Made by a program: the position numbers and the translations under genes. DNA of 64,000 nucleotides. Source: Scatosoma sp045594025 (GTDB lineage Bacteria > Bacillota > Clostridia > Christensenellales > Borkfalkiaceae). The notes beneath the pieces were generated by a model. It was not told the DNA's origin. It worked only from the letters and a program-made list of their open reading frames with translations, and did no database searches. Of this stretch, positions 18,576 to 28,503 are shown piece by piece; position 1 is the stretch's first letter, and each line of letters starts with the position of its first letter. Where the stretch lies: the NCBI GenBank assembly GCA_045594025.1, contig JAZNXS010000003.1, positions 50,461-114,460 on the forward strand, given 5' to 3'.

Positions 18576-19244
18576 ATGATTGATTTAGGCGATTGGAATG
18601 AACGTCTCGCTCCGCTATTTGCCGACGAGCGTTACATAAAAATCCGCAAATTCTTAATTGAAGAATATAAAAATTACGTCGTATACCCCGATATGTACGA
18701 TTTGTATAATTGTTTCCGCTATACCCAGTTCAAGGATTTGAAAGTCGTTTTATTAGGACAAGACCCCTATCATAACGTGGGACAGGCGCACGGACTTTGT
18801 TTTTCCGTGCAGGACGGAATCCCCAACCCTCCCTCGCTTGAAAATATTTTTAAGGAATTACAGGCTGACATCGGCTGCGCAAAACCTAGAAACGGTAATC
18901 TTACCAAATGGGCAAAAGAAGGCGTCCTTTTGATGAACACTTCCCTTTCCGTACGTGAGCATCAGGCAAACTCCCATTCTAAATGCGGTTGGGCATGGTT
19001 CACCGACAGCGTGATAAAGCTCATATCCGAGCAAAAAGAACACGTTGTATTTATTCTTTGGGGTGGAAATGCAAGGAGCAAAAAGCCGTTAATCGATACA
19101 AGCAAGCATTTGATTTTAGAATGCGCCCATCCCTCTCCTCTTTCCGCTTATAACGGATTTTTCGGGTGTAAGCACTTCTCAAAAACCAACGAATATCTTA
19201 AGCAAAACGGACTTTCTCCCATTGATTGGGATTTAACAAAATAG
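18576..19244 (+). CDS. ung: Uracil-DNA glycosylase (family 1)
   Basis: Removes uracil from DNA at the start of base-excision repair. 222 aa. Active-site motifs are intact: GQDPYHNVGQAHGL (catalytic Asp), LLMNTSLSVR and the DNA-intercalation loop HPSPLSAYNGFFG. Normal length. Ends just before a strong bidirectional terminator. Confidence 0.96.
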   Translation: MIDLGDWNERLAPLFADERYIKIRKFLIEEYKNYVVYPDMYDLYNCFRYTQFKDLKVVLLGQDPYHNVGQAHGLCFSVQDGIPNPPSLENIFKELQADIGCAKPRNGNLTKWAKEGVLLMNTSLSVREHQANSHSKCGWAWFTDSVIKLISEQKEHVVFILWGGNARSKKPLIDTSKHLILECAHPSPLSAYNGFFGCKHFSKTNEYLKQNGLSPIDWDLTK

Positions 19245-19246
19245 TT

Positions 19247-19274
19247 AAAAAACGAGGCTCATGCCTCGTTTTTT
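19247..19274. terminator. Bidirectional terminator (ung / HTH gene)
   Basis: 12-bp stem AAAAAACGAGGC/GCCTCGTTTTTT (19247-19258, 19263-19274) with TCAT loop; T runs on both strands. Confidence 0.9.
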
Positions 19275-19894
19275 TCTTCATTTTCTTCCGTTAAGCTCAT
19301 TCTGCGGATACACATACTTTTCTTTCCGCAGTGTGGGCACTTTAACCAACGACGCGTCGCCGTATGCATTCCCCATACGTACGCCCCCATTGTTGGCATA
19401 AAACGTTTTCCGCATTTTGCGCACTCAAAAGCGCCGCTGTGCACCTCTAAAACGATTGCTATAATTAGACCAGTCACTATTGTTACACAACCGATAAGAA
19501 TCAAGACGACGCGCATCCAGGTTTCCATTTCTAAAAATCCTGAAAGCATAATCAAAGTCAATCCTGCAAAAAACGTAACGACTACCGCCAAAATACCCAG
19601 AAAGAGGTTTCTTTTCGCCTCTGCCCTTTCATTAATCAAACGCATAATATTCTCCTCCGCATTCTTTTGATATTCGGAGTCCGTGAGACGCTTCCCCGTT
19701 AACAGTTCGTTTACCGTAACACCCAAAAGTTCGCAAAGCGGCATCATTAGGGAGATCTCAGGCAAGCCATTTCCGCACTCCCACTTGGAAACCGTCTTGT
19801 CACTGATGAATAACTTATCCGCAAGCTCACGCTGGGTGAGCCCTTGCTCCTTTCGCATTGCTGCGATAAATTTCCCTGTTTTTAGTTGGTCCAT
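19259..19894 (-). CDS. XRE-family HTH regulator with two membrane helices and a zinc-ribbon-like tail
   Basis: 211 aa. N-terminal Cro/CI-type helix-turn-helix (about 8-62: LTQRELADKLFISDKTVSKWECG), then two hydrophobic helices (about 100-150), then a tail with two CxxC pairs (CAKCGKRF and CPHCGKK), suggesting a zinc ribbon. The start ATG (19892-19894) has a perfect AGGAGGTG; the longer upstream frame has none. This is the common clostridial layout of membrane-tethered HTH proteins; ligand unknown. It follows the surface-protein gene on the same strand, so the two may be functionally linked. A 7-bp inverted repeat (GTAGAAT...ATTCTAC, 19953-19972) lies in its upstream region. Confidence 0.8.
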   Translation of the reverse strand: MDQLKTGKFIAAMRKEQGLTQRELADKLFISDKTVSKWECGNGLPEISLMMPLCELLGVTVNELLTGKRLTDSEYQKNAEENIMRLINERAEAKRNLFLGILAVVVTFFAGLTLIMLSGFLEMETWMRVVLILIGCVTIVTGLIIAIVLEVHSGAFECAKCGKRFMPTMGAYVWGMHTATRRWLKCPHCGKKSMCIRRMSLTEENEEKNEA

Positions 19895-19987
19895 CTCACA
19901 CCTCCTGCTACTATCATAGCACGAATTTGAATCGATTTGCACCCACGCAGCGTAGAATTTACTTATTCTACTTTCCGTAGAGTGCAT

Positions 19988-21475
19988 TTATTTGCGTTTT
20001 TTCATCAATAATACTGCCATTGTAATAAAAATGGAACCGAATACACCGCAAGAAGTTACTACCGATATGCAGCCGACCGCTTCCAAGCCTCCGCCGATAC
20101 AAGAAAGCGGGATCAATATGGCATAAATAAGCATATATCCGCAGGTTCTCGCAGGTCTTTGGTCTTTAGGCTTTTCCGACAACGATAACGTGAATTTTAA
20201 CTCGCCCTCAGGCAAGCCGTCCAAGGAAAGCGCGTAGCCATCCTCCGTTTTTGTGAAACCAAACTTATCATCCACTAAATAGTACGGCGTATGTATTTCA
20301 ATATCCAATGCACCGAATTCCTTCCACGTTTTTGCAGGAGAGAGCAAATACGTATAGCCGTAAATTGCAGGCTCGTAATCGGTATTGATGGACGGATACA
20401 TGGGTGCCGTTACAGCATTAATCACTGTTGATTTTGGCGGAATTTCAATCTCGTATTGATACCAGCGCATAAACTCCCTTTGCGCGTTCATATGCGAATA
20501 AGTAATTATACCGTATTCTTCGTTTAAGCACTCATTTAAGGAATGTACGACGGCGTTATACCAATCCAACTGTGAAATTTCTCCTTGCCTTTGGTATTCC
20601 CCAAAATAACTTGTATATACAAATTCCTCAAAAGTCATGGTTTCTACTTTTCCAGAATTCACCATACGCCCGGAAATTACTTTCTTTTGCCCCGCGTCCT
20701 CATAAAGCTTCCATTCTAAATCTTCTTGCAGGGGCTCGCCAATGACGTACACCTCTATGGGTGCGCCGTTGCTTAACCACTTTCCTATCGCACCCCCTTC
20801 GTCTTTCTCTTTTAAACCAGTCGAAACCACCCAGATACGGTTTTTAGAAGCATCGCCGTTATAGATACACGAAGCGTACGCAGAGCGTATATTTTCATCT
20901 ATCCCCTCCGCAACGTAAACATACCGCGTAACCATTGTTAAAGGAGTATAAAATTCATCTTCTACATACTCGTCGCGTAGCTGAGGCAAATCCTTGCTCA
21001 CGTCAAATTCGTCAAAATAACCTCCCAACGTATAACGTATTTCCCTTTCGACGGGCTCGCCGTTTAGCGTAATTTCATACTTTTCGGTATCAACGTCCAA
21101 ATTTTCATCGCCCGTTTCGGAATCGTACATATTCACGTAATACGGGAACTTTCCAAACGGAAAGGCAAGCGTTGCTTTTACCGTGTAATCGGCAGGATTA
21201 TAGAAAGTATATTCTGCCGTAACTTTAGCATTATAGCTAAGAAATTCCTGCTTGCTGGAATAATAATTTTGAGGGAACTCCTGCAAGTCGAAAATTAACT
21301 TTTCATGTTTTACCACAATCGGACAAGTAGCGTCCGTAATCATCGCACCCGTTGCAGATACCCCCTCCCAATGGCGTTGCGCAGAGTTTGCCTCTGCTTG
21401 TATAAAATGCATAGAAGGCGTAATCCATAATGCACCGATGATACTTGCAAAAATGCATACTAGACTTTTTTTCAT
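19988..21475 (-). CDS. Surface protein of unknown function, signal peptide and C-terminal anchor helices
   Basis: 495 aa; not recognised. An N-terminal signal sequence follows MKKSLVCIFASIIGALWI; the large middle part is rich in aromatic and acidic residues and predicted beta-sheet, and the C-terminus has two hydrophobic helices ending MKKRK, which fits an outward-facing membrane-anchored protein. The start ATG at 21475 has AAAGGAGG; a longer frame begins upstream of the promoter start and is rejected. Transcribed from a consensus promoter (21503-21531). Confidence 0.75.
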   Translation of the reverse strand: MKKSLVCIFASIIGALWITPSMHFIQAEANSAQRHWEGVSATGAMITDATCPIVVKHEKLIFDLQEFPQNYYSSKQEFLSYNAKVTAEYTFYNPADYTVKATLAFPFGKFPYYVNMYDSETGDENLDVDTEKYEITLNGEPVEREIRYTLGGYFDEFDVSKDLPQLRDEYVEDEFYTPLTMVTRYVYVAEGIDENIRSAYASCIYNGDASKNRIWVVSTGLKEKDEGGAIGKWLSNGAPIEVYVIGEPLQEDLEWKLYEDAGQKKVISGRMVNSGKVETMTFEEFVYTSYFGEYQRQGEISQLDWYNAVVHSLNECLNEEYGIITYSHMNAQREFMRWYQYEIEIPPKSTVINAVTAPMYPSINTDYEPAIYGYTYLLSPAKTWKEFGALDIEIHTPYYLVDDKFGFTKTEDGYALSLDGLPEGELKFTLSLSEKPKDQRPARTCGYMLIYAILIPLSCIGGGLEAVGCISVVTSCGVFGSIFITMAVLLMKKRK

Positions 21476-21502
21476 AATAGCCTCCTTTCTCGTGGTGCGG
21501 TT

Positions 21503-21531
21503 ATTATAACATACAATATAATAGTTGTCAA
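21503..21531 (-). promoter_or_regulatory. Consensus promoter of the surface-protein gene
   Basis: -35 TTGACA (21526-21531), 17 bp, -10 TATAAT (21503-21508), minus strand. A hairpin ATGAGCAAG/CTTGCTCAT (21540-21563) lies just upstream and may end the preceding operon, though it lacks a long T run. Confidence 0.8.
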
Positions 21532-21569
21532 TATGCATAAATGAGCAAGGCGGTGCTTGCTCATAAGAC

Positions 21570-22796
21570 TTACATCAATTTCTCCAGAATTTTTTTCAAG
21601 GCGTACTTGCAGTGTTCATACGTCAAACCGCCTTGGAAATAAGCCGTATACGGCGCTTTGACGGGCGCGTCGGCAGAAAGTTCGATACTCGCACCTTCCA
21701 CAAAACACCCTGCCGCCATAATAACCTTGCTATCATATCCCGGCATATCCCACGGTTCCAACGTAACAAAGCTATCGACGGGCGACGCTTCCTGCACCGA
21801 TTGAATAAACGCGCAAAGCTGCTCTGCCGTGTCAAAACGAATCGCCCTTGTAATATCCGCAGGCGTTGTTTCCAGCTTCGGGAAATTCTCATAGCCAAGA
21901 GTTTCCATGCATTTCCCGATAACAAGGCTACCTTTTATCGCCTGGTTTACCGTATGAGGAGCCATAAACAAGCCCTGATAGAACAATCTCCAGCCGTAGG
22001 CATACGAACCCACTTCATTGCCAATGGACGGAGCCGTCAATCTTCTACCGATTAAATCCACGTACTTTTCGCTACCGACAATATACCCGCCTGTCGGCGC
22101 AAGTCCACCGCCCGGATTTTTGATTAACGAACCCACCGCCACGTCTGCGCCGACGTCGCAAGGTTCTTGCTTTTCCACGAATTCCCCGTAACAATTATCA
22201 ACGAAAATACAGCCGTTAAACCCAAGCGAACGCACAAATGCGCAAACTTCGCCGATTTCCGCTACTGTAAACGCGTCACGGAGCTCATACCCCCTCGATC
22301 TTTGAATATAAACCATCTTCAGCCTCTCGCCCAAGCGCTTTATATCCTTTTCTATTTGTGCAAAATTAAATTTTCCTGCTTGATTTAATTCCGTGCAATC
22401 AAACGAAATGCCGAAATCCTTTAACGAGCCGTTCTCCTCGCCGAAAATTACGCCGCGAATGGTATCGTAAGGCATACCGGAAACCGACAACACGGCATCC
22501 CCCGTCCTAAGCACACCAAACAATCCCACCGTCAGCGCATGCGTACCGCTTAAAAGCGCAGGCGAAACAATGCCTGCCTCTGCGCCCATAGATTTTGCAA
22601 ATACGTCGCCGAGGACAAATCTGCCCTCGTCCCCATAGCCGTAACCCGTGGATGGATTAAAATGGCGAATTGCAATCGAATGCGCATTAAACGCTTTCAA
22701 CACCTTTTCCTGGTTATATTCGCTGATTTCATCCGCCAAAGCAAACCGCGGCTTTAACTGTTCTTCACTTTGTTTAATAAGTTCTTCTACCGTCAT
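21570..22796 (-). CDS. PLP-dependent methionine gamma-lyase-like protein (aluminium resistance family)
   Basis: 408 aa fold-type I PLP enzyme of the PF06838 'aluminium resistance / methionine gamma-lyase' family common in Firmicutes. The PLP lysine is in GSLIKNPGGG; LLSGTHALTVGLFGVLRTGD forms the cofactor phosphate region. Substrate in this organism is unproven. ATG at 22796 with GGAG 10 nt upstream is preferred over the TTG two codons earlier. Last gene of the miaB-mutS-mutL-miaA transcript, separated from miaA by 61 bp holding a small palindromic repeat. Confidence 0.87.
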   Translation of the reverse strand: MTVEELIKQSEEQLKPRFALADEISEYNQEKVLKAFNAHSIAIRHFNPSTGYGYGDEGRFVLGDVFAKSMGAEAGIVSPALLSGTHALTVGLFGVLRTGDAVLSVSGMPYDTIRGVIFGEENGSLKDFGISFDCTELNQAGKFNFAQIEKDIKRLGERLKMVYIQRSRGYELRDAFTVAEIGEVCAFVRSLGFNGCIFVDNCYGEFVEKQEPCDVGADVAVGSLIKNPGGGLAPTGGYIVGSEKYVDLIGRRLTAPSIGNEVGSYAYGWRLFYQGLFMAPHTVNQAIKGSLVIGKCMETLGYENFPKLETTPADITRAIRFDTAEQLCAFIQSVQEASPVDSFVTLEPWDMPGYDSKVIMAAGCFVEGASIELSADAPVKAPYTAYFQGGLTYEHCKYALKKILEKLM

Positions 22797-22817
22797 TTTC
22801 AATATTCTCCATTGTGG

Positions 22818-22854
22818 TTATTATGTCAGACATAGGTATTATGCGTGACATAAT
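22818..22854. repeat. Small double-palindrome repeat, copy 1
   Basis: 37-bp unit made of two dyads: TATGTC-A-GACATA (perfect) then TATTATG-5 nt-CATAATA (perfect), joined by GG. Two more copies occur at 54767-54807 and 54833-54872. It sits between miaA and the PLP enzyme gene. Confidence 0.75.
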
Positions 22855-22857
22855 AGT

Positions 22858-23757
22858 CTATTTTAATAATCGCGCAACCTCTTCCACGTTTGCCTTTTCC
22901 GGGGTTAAATAGGTATGGTTTTGCATACGTTTGAAGAAGGTTTGCTGGCGTTTTGCGTAATTTCGCGTATTTTTCTTCACAAGCTCCTTCATTTCCGCTT
23001 CCGTAGCACCGATACGCAACCCTTCCGCTATTTCTTTATAACCTATCCCCTGCATGCATTGCATATCTTCCGTGATACCTGCCTCCATAAGGGATTTCAC
23101 CTCTTCAATAAGCCCGTTTTCAAACATTATATCCACGCGCAGGTTAATTCTGTTATACAGCTTATCCCTTGGATAATCAATAGAAACCGCCGTAAAATCG
23201 AAACGTGGCAACGGCTTATCCTGCTGCTGGGATTTCGCTTTCCCCGTCACGTCGTAGATTTCCAACGCTCTAATCACACGTTTTAAATCGTTGGGATGCA
23301 ATTTAGCCGCACTTTGCGGATCTTTTTCCTGCAATACTCTGTGCACATATTCGTTTCCATAACTTTCGGCAAGACGTTCGTATTCTGCGCGAAGCGCTTC
23401 ATTGGCGCCAACGTTACCAAACTGGCTTTTATACAACAAGGAATTGATATAAAATCCCGTACCGCCGCAAATAATCGGCGTTTTTCCTTGCGCGAACAGA
23501 TTTTCCAAAATAGGAAACGCTTGCGCTTCGTAATCACTGACAGAAAAGCTCTCGGTAGGCTCTACAACGTCGATCATGTAATGCGGAATCCCTTCCCTTT
23601 CTTCCATACTCGGCTTTGCCGTACCGATATTCAAGCCCTTATAGACAAGTAGGGAGTCTGCCGATATAATCTCTCCGTTAAACGCCTTTGCACAAGCAAT
23701 GGAAAGCGCTGTTTTTCCCGACGCGGTAGCGCCGCATACCACCAGTACCTTTCCCAT
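22858..23757 (-). CDS. miaA: tRNA dimethylallyltransferase
   Basis: Adds a dimethylallyl group to A37 of tRNAs reading UNN codons, giving the substrate of MiaB. 299 aa. P-loop GATASGKTALSI near the start, the ISADSLLVYKGLNIGTAKPS block, GGTGFYINSLLY and the C-terminal QGIGYKEIAEG are characteristic. Its ATG overlaps the mutL stop (TAATG), so it is translationally coupled to mutL. Confidence 0.96.
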   Translation of the reverse strand: MGKVLVVCGATASGKTALSIACAKAFNGEIISADSLLVYKGLNIGTAKPSMEEREGIPHYMIDVVEPTESFSVSDYEAQAFPILENLFAQGKTPIICGGTGFYINSLLYKSQFGNVGANEALRAEYERLAESYGNEYVHRVLQEKDPQSAAKLHPNDLKRVIRALEIYDVTGKAKSQQQDKPLPRFDFTAVSIDYPRDKLYNRINLRVDIMFENGLIEEVKSLMEAGITEDMQCMQGIGYKEIAEGLRIGATEAEMKELVKKNTRNYAKRQQTFFKRMQNHTYLTPEKANVEEVARLLK

Positions 23758-25889
23758 TAAACAATCCTCTTGAACATTTTTTCAAGCTCGGTACGGCTCA
23801 ATTTCACGACAACAGGTCTGCCATGCGGGCATTTTAAGCCCATATTGCCGTCCATAAGCACAAACAACGCGTCAATTTCCTCACGCGTTAAATCCATGCC
23901 GCCCTTTACCGCCGCTTTACAAGCCGCTGAAGCTAGCTTATCCTTTAAGATATCTACCAGGCGAATGGCTTTATAATTATTAATATCACTGAGAATATCA
24001 TTAAAAAATGCGGTAAGGTTAATATGCTGCAAATCCAAAGGAATTGCAGTGATTATAAAGGAATTACCGCCGCTTTCTTCCATTTCAAAACCCATTTCAC
24101 GGATATCCGTCAAGCGCTCGCGAATAAATTCGCTCTCAAATACATTCAAATTCAACTCAAACGGAATCAACATGGGTTGTTGCGCAACTGCACGTTCCGA
24201 CATTTGTTGTTTAAGGCGATTAAAAATCAAACGCTCGTGCGCGGCATGCTGGTCAATAATATAAACGTCGTCTTTGCATTCGTAAATCAAATACGTATTA
24301 AACAGTTTTCCTGCGTATACGCAAGACGAAACGTCGATTCGATTCTGCTTGTTTTTCTTATCCAACTCTTCAAGCAAACGCTTATTTTCCGCAAACTGAT
24401 CGAATGCCTCCATCGTTTGATGCGCTTGCGCGAACGAGGGATCGTCCACCTGCATTACGTTTCTCTTAAAGAATAAATCGGGGAAGCGTTTTTGCAAATC
24501 TTCCGCCGTCTTCTTCGTCTTTCTTGGCGGTTGCACATCGCGAGCATTCGTAGGCGGAACGTAATCCGCAATCTCCTCCATAGGGATAAAGCCCTTAGGA
24601 GGCTCTGCTTTTGCTTTCTTTTCCTCAAACGGAAGCTCCCTGCCCTGCTTTTTCATGGTAAACGCAGGCGCACATGCCTCAATCTCCTTTTGCGCCTCTT
24701 CATACGTCAAAGTCGTGATTCCGAAAATAGAGTTTTGCTTGGGTTCTTCTTTCTTTTCCGTGCTTTGCGATTCTTGGGTAAACATAGAGGTATACGCAGG
24801 CGCACTGGAAGGCTGTAAGCTTTCCTTGGGCGTTTCTACAATAGGAGTAGGCTCTTCCAAGTACGTTGTGGACGTCGGTTGGCGAACGATATATTCTAAC
24901 GCCTTGGTTTGGCCGTCCAAAATAGCCGAAACCACCGAATAAATGCAACCATAAATCACTTTATTGTCAGCAAAACGAACATCCGATTTATTGGGATGCA
25001 CATTCACGTCGACAATCTCCGACGGAACGTCGATATGCAGAACGTAAAACGGATACTGCCGTTTCATCGCATAGCTTGCATACGCATTTGTGAGCGCCGC
25101 CGCAATCGTCACGTTTTGAATCCATCTACCGTTCAAAAATACCGTTTGATAACTTTTATTTGCTTTGAAAAAGTTTTGATTACCGATAAAGCCGCGAATA
25201 CGAACGCCGTGCTTCACGGTATCAATTTGATAGCATTGCGCCAGCGTAGACGCACCGTATACACCGACAAACGCCTCTTCCAACCCATCGCCAAACGATT
25301 GCAAAATCTTTTTACCGTTCACGTAATAGGTAAACGCAATATCGGGGCGGCTTAAAATAAATCGAGAAACGAATGTAGTAATATCCGCCTCCTCCGCCTT
25401 ATCCGATTTCAAGAAATCCAGTCTTACGGGCGTGTTAAAAAAGAGCATTTCCACACATACGTCCGTACCGTTTTCCCCCGCCGCTTCGGTGATTTGCCCC
25501 AGCTCGCCGCCATCTGAATGGAGAGAATAACATTTCCCATCCTTCGTTTTCGAGGTAATCGTCATCTTCGAAACAGACGCTATGGAAGCGACTGCTTCCC
25601 CTCTAAAACCAAGCGTTAAAATCTTTTCCAAATCCTCCGCCTGGGCAATTTTACTGGTCGCATGCGGTAAAAATGCGGAATGTAAATCCTCGCGCTCGAT
25701 ACCACAACCGTTATCCACAACGCGAATCAGCTGTTTACCACCGTTTTCCACGTAAATTTCAATTTCCGTAGAGCCTGCGTCAATAGCGTTTTCTACCAAC
25801 TCTTTAACGACGGAATATGGCCTATCGACCACTTCACCCGCAGCAATTCGATTGTATACCTTTGCAGGCAATATATTGATTTTCGGCAT
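23757..25889 (-). CDS. mutL: DNA mismatch repair protein MutL
   Basis: Mismatch-repair mediator, 710 aa. N-terminal GHKL ATPase (ELVENAIDAGS, VDNGCGI, TLGFRGEAVASI), a low-complexity linker (about 330-500) and a C-terminal dimerisation/endonuclease domain. The metal motif DQHA(x)2E(x)4E is present as DQHAAHERLIF but its final Glu is Asn; the CPHGRP motif is intact. Nicking activity is therefore likely but not certain. Overlaps mutS by 1 bp (TAATG). Confidence 0.95.
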   Translation of the reverse strand: MPKINILPAKVYNRIAAGEVVDRPYSVVKELVENAIDAGSTEIEIYVENGGKQLIRVVDNGCGIEREDLHSAFLPHATSKIAQAEDLEKILTLGFRGEAVASIASVSKMTITSKTKDGKCYSLHSDGGELGQITEAAGENGTDVCVEMLFFNTPVRLDFLKSDKAEEADITTFVSRFILSRPDIAFTYYVNGKKILQSFGDGLEEAFVGVYGASTLAQCYQIDTVKHGVRIRGFIGNQNFFKANKSYQTVFLNGRWIQNVTIAAALTNAYASYAMKRQYPFYVLHIDVPSEIVDVNVHPNKSDVRFADNKVIYGCIYSVVSAILDGQTKALEYIVRQPTSTTYLEEPTPIVETPKESLQPSSAPAYTSMFTQESQSTEKKEEPKQNSIFGITTLTYEEAQKEIEACAPAFTMKKQGRELPFEEKKAKAEPPKGFIPMEEIADYVPPTNARDVQPPRKTKKTAEDLQKRFPDLFFKRNVMQVDDPSFAQAHQTMEAFDQFAENKRLLEELDKKNKQNRIDVSSCVYAGKLFNTYLIYECKDDVYIIDQHAAHERLIFNRLKQQMSERAVAQQPMLIPFELNLNVFESEFIRERLTDIREMGFEMEESGGNSFIITAIPLDLQHINLTAFFNDILSDINNYKAIRLVDILKDKLASAACKAAVKGGMDLTREEIDALFVLMDGNMGLKCPHGRPVVVKLSRTELEKMFKRIV

Positions 25890-28483
25890 TATCTATCTCC
25901 GTCCAGTTTATCTTTCAAATCGCCAAGCAACATAAATGCTTGCATTGGCGACATGGTGTTTAAATCTACTTCCGAAAGAATTCGTTCTACTTCGGTCAAC
26001 GTTTTTTCTTCCGTTTTATCCTCTTCGACAAATTCCGTTTGAAGCTTTCCACGCGCAATATCATTCTTCTCCAAAGCGCGTAAAATGCTCTTCGCGCGCG
26101 TTGTGACTTCCTTGGGAACGCCCGCAAGCGAAGCAACCTCGATACCGAAGCTTCGGTTTGCGCCGCCACGCGCAATCTTCCTCAAGAACACCACTGCACC
26201 GTTGAATTCCTTTACCGTCACTTTGTAGTTTTTCACGCCTTCCAGCTTGTTTTCAAGCTCCGTTAATTCGTGATAATGGGTGGAGAACAACGTCTTCGCC
26301 TTGATGTGTTTGGTTAAGAATTCGATAACGGACCATGCAATCGAAAGTCCGTCGTAAGTACTTGTTCCACGCCCAACTTCATCCAAAATCAAAAGGCTGT
26401 CCTTTGTGGCATGCAATAAAATCGTTGCGACCTCCGTCATTTCCACCATGAACGTACTTTGATCGAAGATAAGATTATCGCTTGCGCCAACCCTTGTAAA
26501 AATCCTATCCGTAAGCGGAATTTCCGCCGCTTTAGCCGGCACAAAAGCGCCGATATGCGCCATAATAACGATCAGTGCGATTTGACGCATGTACGTACTC
26601 TTACCTGCCATATTCGGCCCCGTAATGACGGCACATCTGTTTTCTTCGTTATCTAACAATGCATCGTTGGGAACAAAGCGCTCCTTGGAAATGGCTTCCA
26701 CGACGGGATGTCTACCCTCCGTAATACGAAGCGGTTCTCCGCCATCCAAAATCTTTGGACGCACGTATTTGCGTTCTTTCGCCACCGTCGCAAAGGAAGT
26801 CAAGCAATCCAAAAGCGCAACCGCCGTTGCAATCGTTTTGAATTTTTCAATATTGCCCGCAAGCACGTCCAAAAGCTGTGCGTAAAGCTTAGCCTCGATT
26901 TGTACCGCACGCTCTCCACTCGTCAAAATTTTCTCTTCAAAAATCTTTAATTCTTCGGTGATAAAACGTTCGCCCGTGGTCAACGTCTGTTTTCTAATAT
27001 ATTCGGGCGGCACTTGATCCTTGAAGGAATTAGAAACCTCGATATAGTACCCGAAAACTTTATTAAAGCTGACCTTTAACGTCTTGATGCCCGTTCGTTC
27101 ACGCTCCCTCGCCTCGATTTGGCGAAGCACTTCTTTGCCGTCCTTTTGGATCATACGCAATTCATCGAGTTCTCGGAAGAAGCCCTCCTTAATATAGCCG
27201 CCATCCTTCATCATAGCCGGTGCTTCGTCGTCGATGGCATCCGTCAATAAATCCGTGATTTCCTGCATATCCAAAAGCCCTTCGTCGATTTCTCGCAAAA
27301 TCCTCGAAGTAAAGCCCGTAAGCTGAAATTTTAAAGAAGGCAGCATATTCAACGATTTACGAAGCGCAATACAATCGCGAGGATTGAAATTCCCGTTGGA
27401 AATTTTACCTGCCAAACGCTCAACGTCACTCATTTCGCGAAGGGTTTCATTGATACCTGCGCGGACAACCGACGCATTAAACAGCTCTTCAACGCCATCC
27501 AAACGGTGATTGATACCGTCTTTATCCTTCAAGGGCGATAATACCATACGAGAGAGCATACGCGCGCCCATACCCGTTTTCGTTTTATCAAGAATCCAAA
27601 GCAAGGAGCCGTATTTTTTATTTTCAGAATTGTTTCTAACCAGCTCTAAGTTGCGTACGGCATTTCCGTCCAACGTCATAAAGCTGTCTTTATTGATAAC
27701 TTTGATGGAGCTGATGTTGGCAAGCGAGTGCTTTTGCGTTTCACGAAGATATTCGATCAATGCGCCTGCCGCCGCAACCATGTTCTCTTTGCCGCCCAAT
27801 CCGTATGCCGCCAAAGACTTCGCGCCAAGCTGTTCCAGCAAGTTCTTTTCCGCGCGCTTAACGTTAAATGCCCAAGGCATATAACAGGAAAACGGCGGAA
27901 GCATGTTATGACGAATTTCCTTAATCTCCTTAGCCAAAGGTACCATATCATCGTTACAAATTACCTCAGCCACCGAAAGCTTGATTAAGTGTTCCACCAC
28001 TTCATATACAGCGGAATCCCCTAAAAATTCTTCCGTGAAAAATTCGCCTGTAGTGATATCCGTCCATGCAACGGCTATCCCTTCGGCAAACTTAAACACA
28101 CAAGCAAGATAATTGTTTTTACTTTCGTCCAGCATCGTTTCTTCCGTCAGCGTACCGGCGGAAATAATACGGACAACGTCACGCTCCACCAAACCTTTTC
28201 CCGGTTTAGGATCGGAAAGCTGATCACAGATGGCTACCTTTTCGCCAAGCGCAACCAATTTTGCAATATAAACGTCGGCAGCATGGTAAGGAATACCGCA
28301 CATCGGCGCGCGTTCTTCCAACCCACAATCCCTGCCTGTCAACGTTAAATCCAACATTTTCGATACCTTCACGGCATCTTCAAAAAACATCTCGTAAAAA
28401 TCGCCGAGACGGTAAAACACTACGCAATCCTTATGTTTTTCCTTTACGGAAAGATAATGCGTCATCATTTGTGAAAGCGCCAT
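25889..28483 (-). CDS. mutS: DNA mismatch repair protein MutS
   Basis: Mismatch-recognition ATPase, 864 aa. The N-terminal mismatch-binding motif appears as YRLGDFYEMF (Phe-x-Glu type), then connector, lever and clamp domains. The ABC-type ATPase has Walker A GPNMAGKSTYMRQ, the signature DLSTFMVEM-like stretch (FDQSTFMVEMTE), Walker B LLILDEVGRGTSTYDG and the C-terminal helix-turn-helix. Full length. Second gene of the operon. Confidence 0.97.
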   Translation of the reverse strand: MALSQMMTHYLSVKEKHKDCVVFYRLGDFYEMFFEDAVKVSKMLDLTLTGRDCGLEERAPMCGIPYHAADVYIAKLVALGEKVAICDQLSDPKPGKGLVERDVVRIISAGTLTEETMLDESKNNYLACVFKFAEGIAVAWTDITTGEFFTEEFLGDSAVYEVVEHLIKLSVAEVICNDDMVPLAKEIKEIRHNMLPPFSCYMPWAFNVKRAEKNLLEQLGAKSLAAYGLGGKENMVAAAGALIEYLRETQKHSLANISSIKVINKDSFMTLDGNAVRNLELVRNNSENKKYGSLLWILDKTKTGMGARMLSRMVLSPLKDKDGINHRLDGVEELFNASVVRAGINETLREMSDVERLAGKISNGNFNPRDCIALRKSLNMLPSLKFQLTGFTSRILREIDEGLLDMQEITDLLTDAIDDEAPAMMKDGGYIKEGFFRELDELRMIQKDGKEVLRQIEARERERTGIKTLKVSFNKVFGYYIEVSNSFKDQVPPEYIRKQTLTTGERFITEELKIFEEKILTSGERAVQIEAKLYAQLLDVLAGNIEKFKTIATAVALLDCLTSFATVAKERKYVRPKILDGGEPLRITEGRHPVVEAISKERFVPNDALLDNEENRCAVITGPNMAGKSTYMRQIALIVIMAHIGAFVPAKAAEIPLTDRIFTRVGASDNLIFDQSTFMVEMTEVATILLHATKDSLLILDEVGRGTSTYDGLSIAWSVIEFLTKHIKAKTLFSTHYHELTELENKLEGVKNYKVTVKEFNGAVVFLRKIARGGANRSFGIEVASLAGVPKEVTTRAKSILRALEKNDIARGKLQTEFVEEDKTEEKTLTEVERILSEVDLNTMSPMQAFMLLGDLKDKLDGDR

Positions 28484-28503
28484 AACTTTACCTCACTTTC
28501 CAC

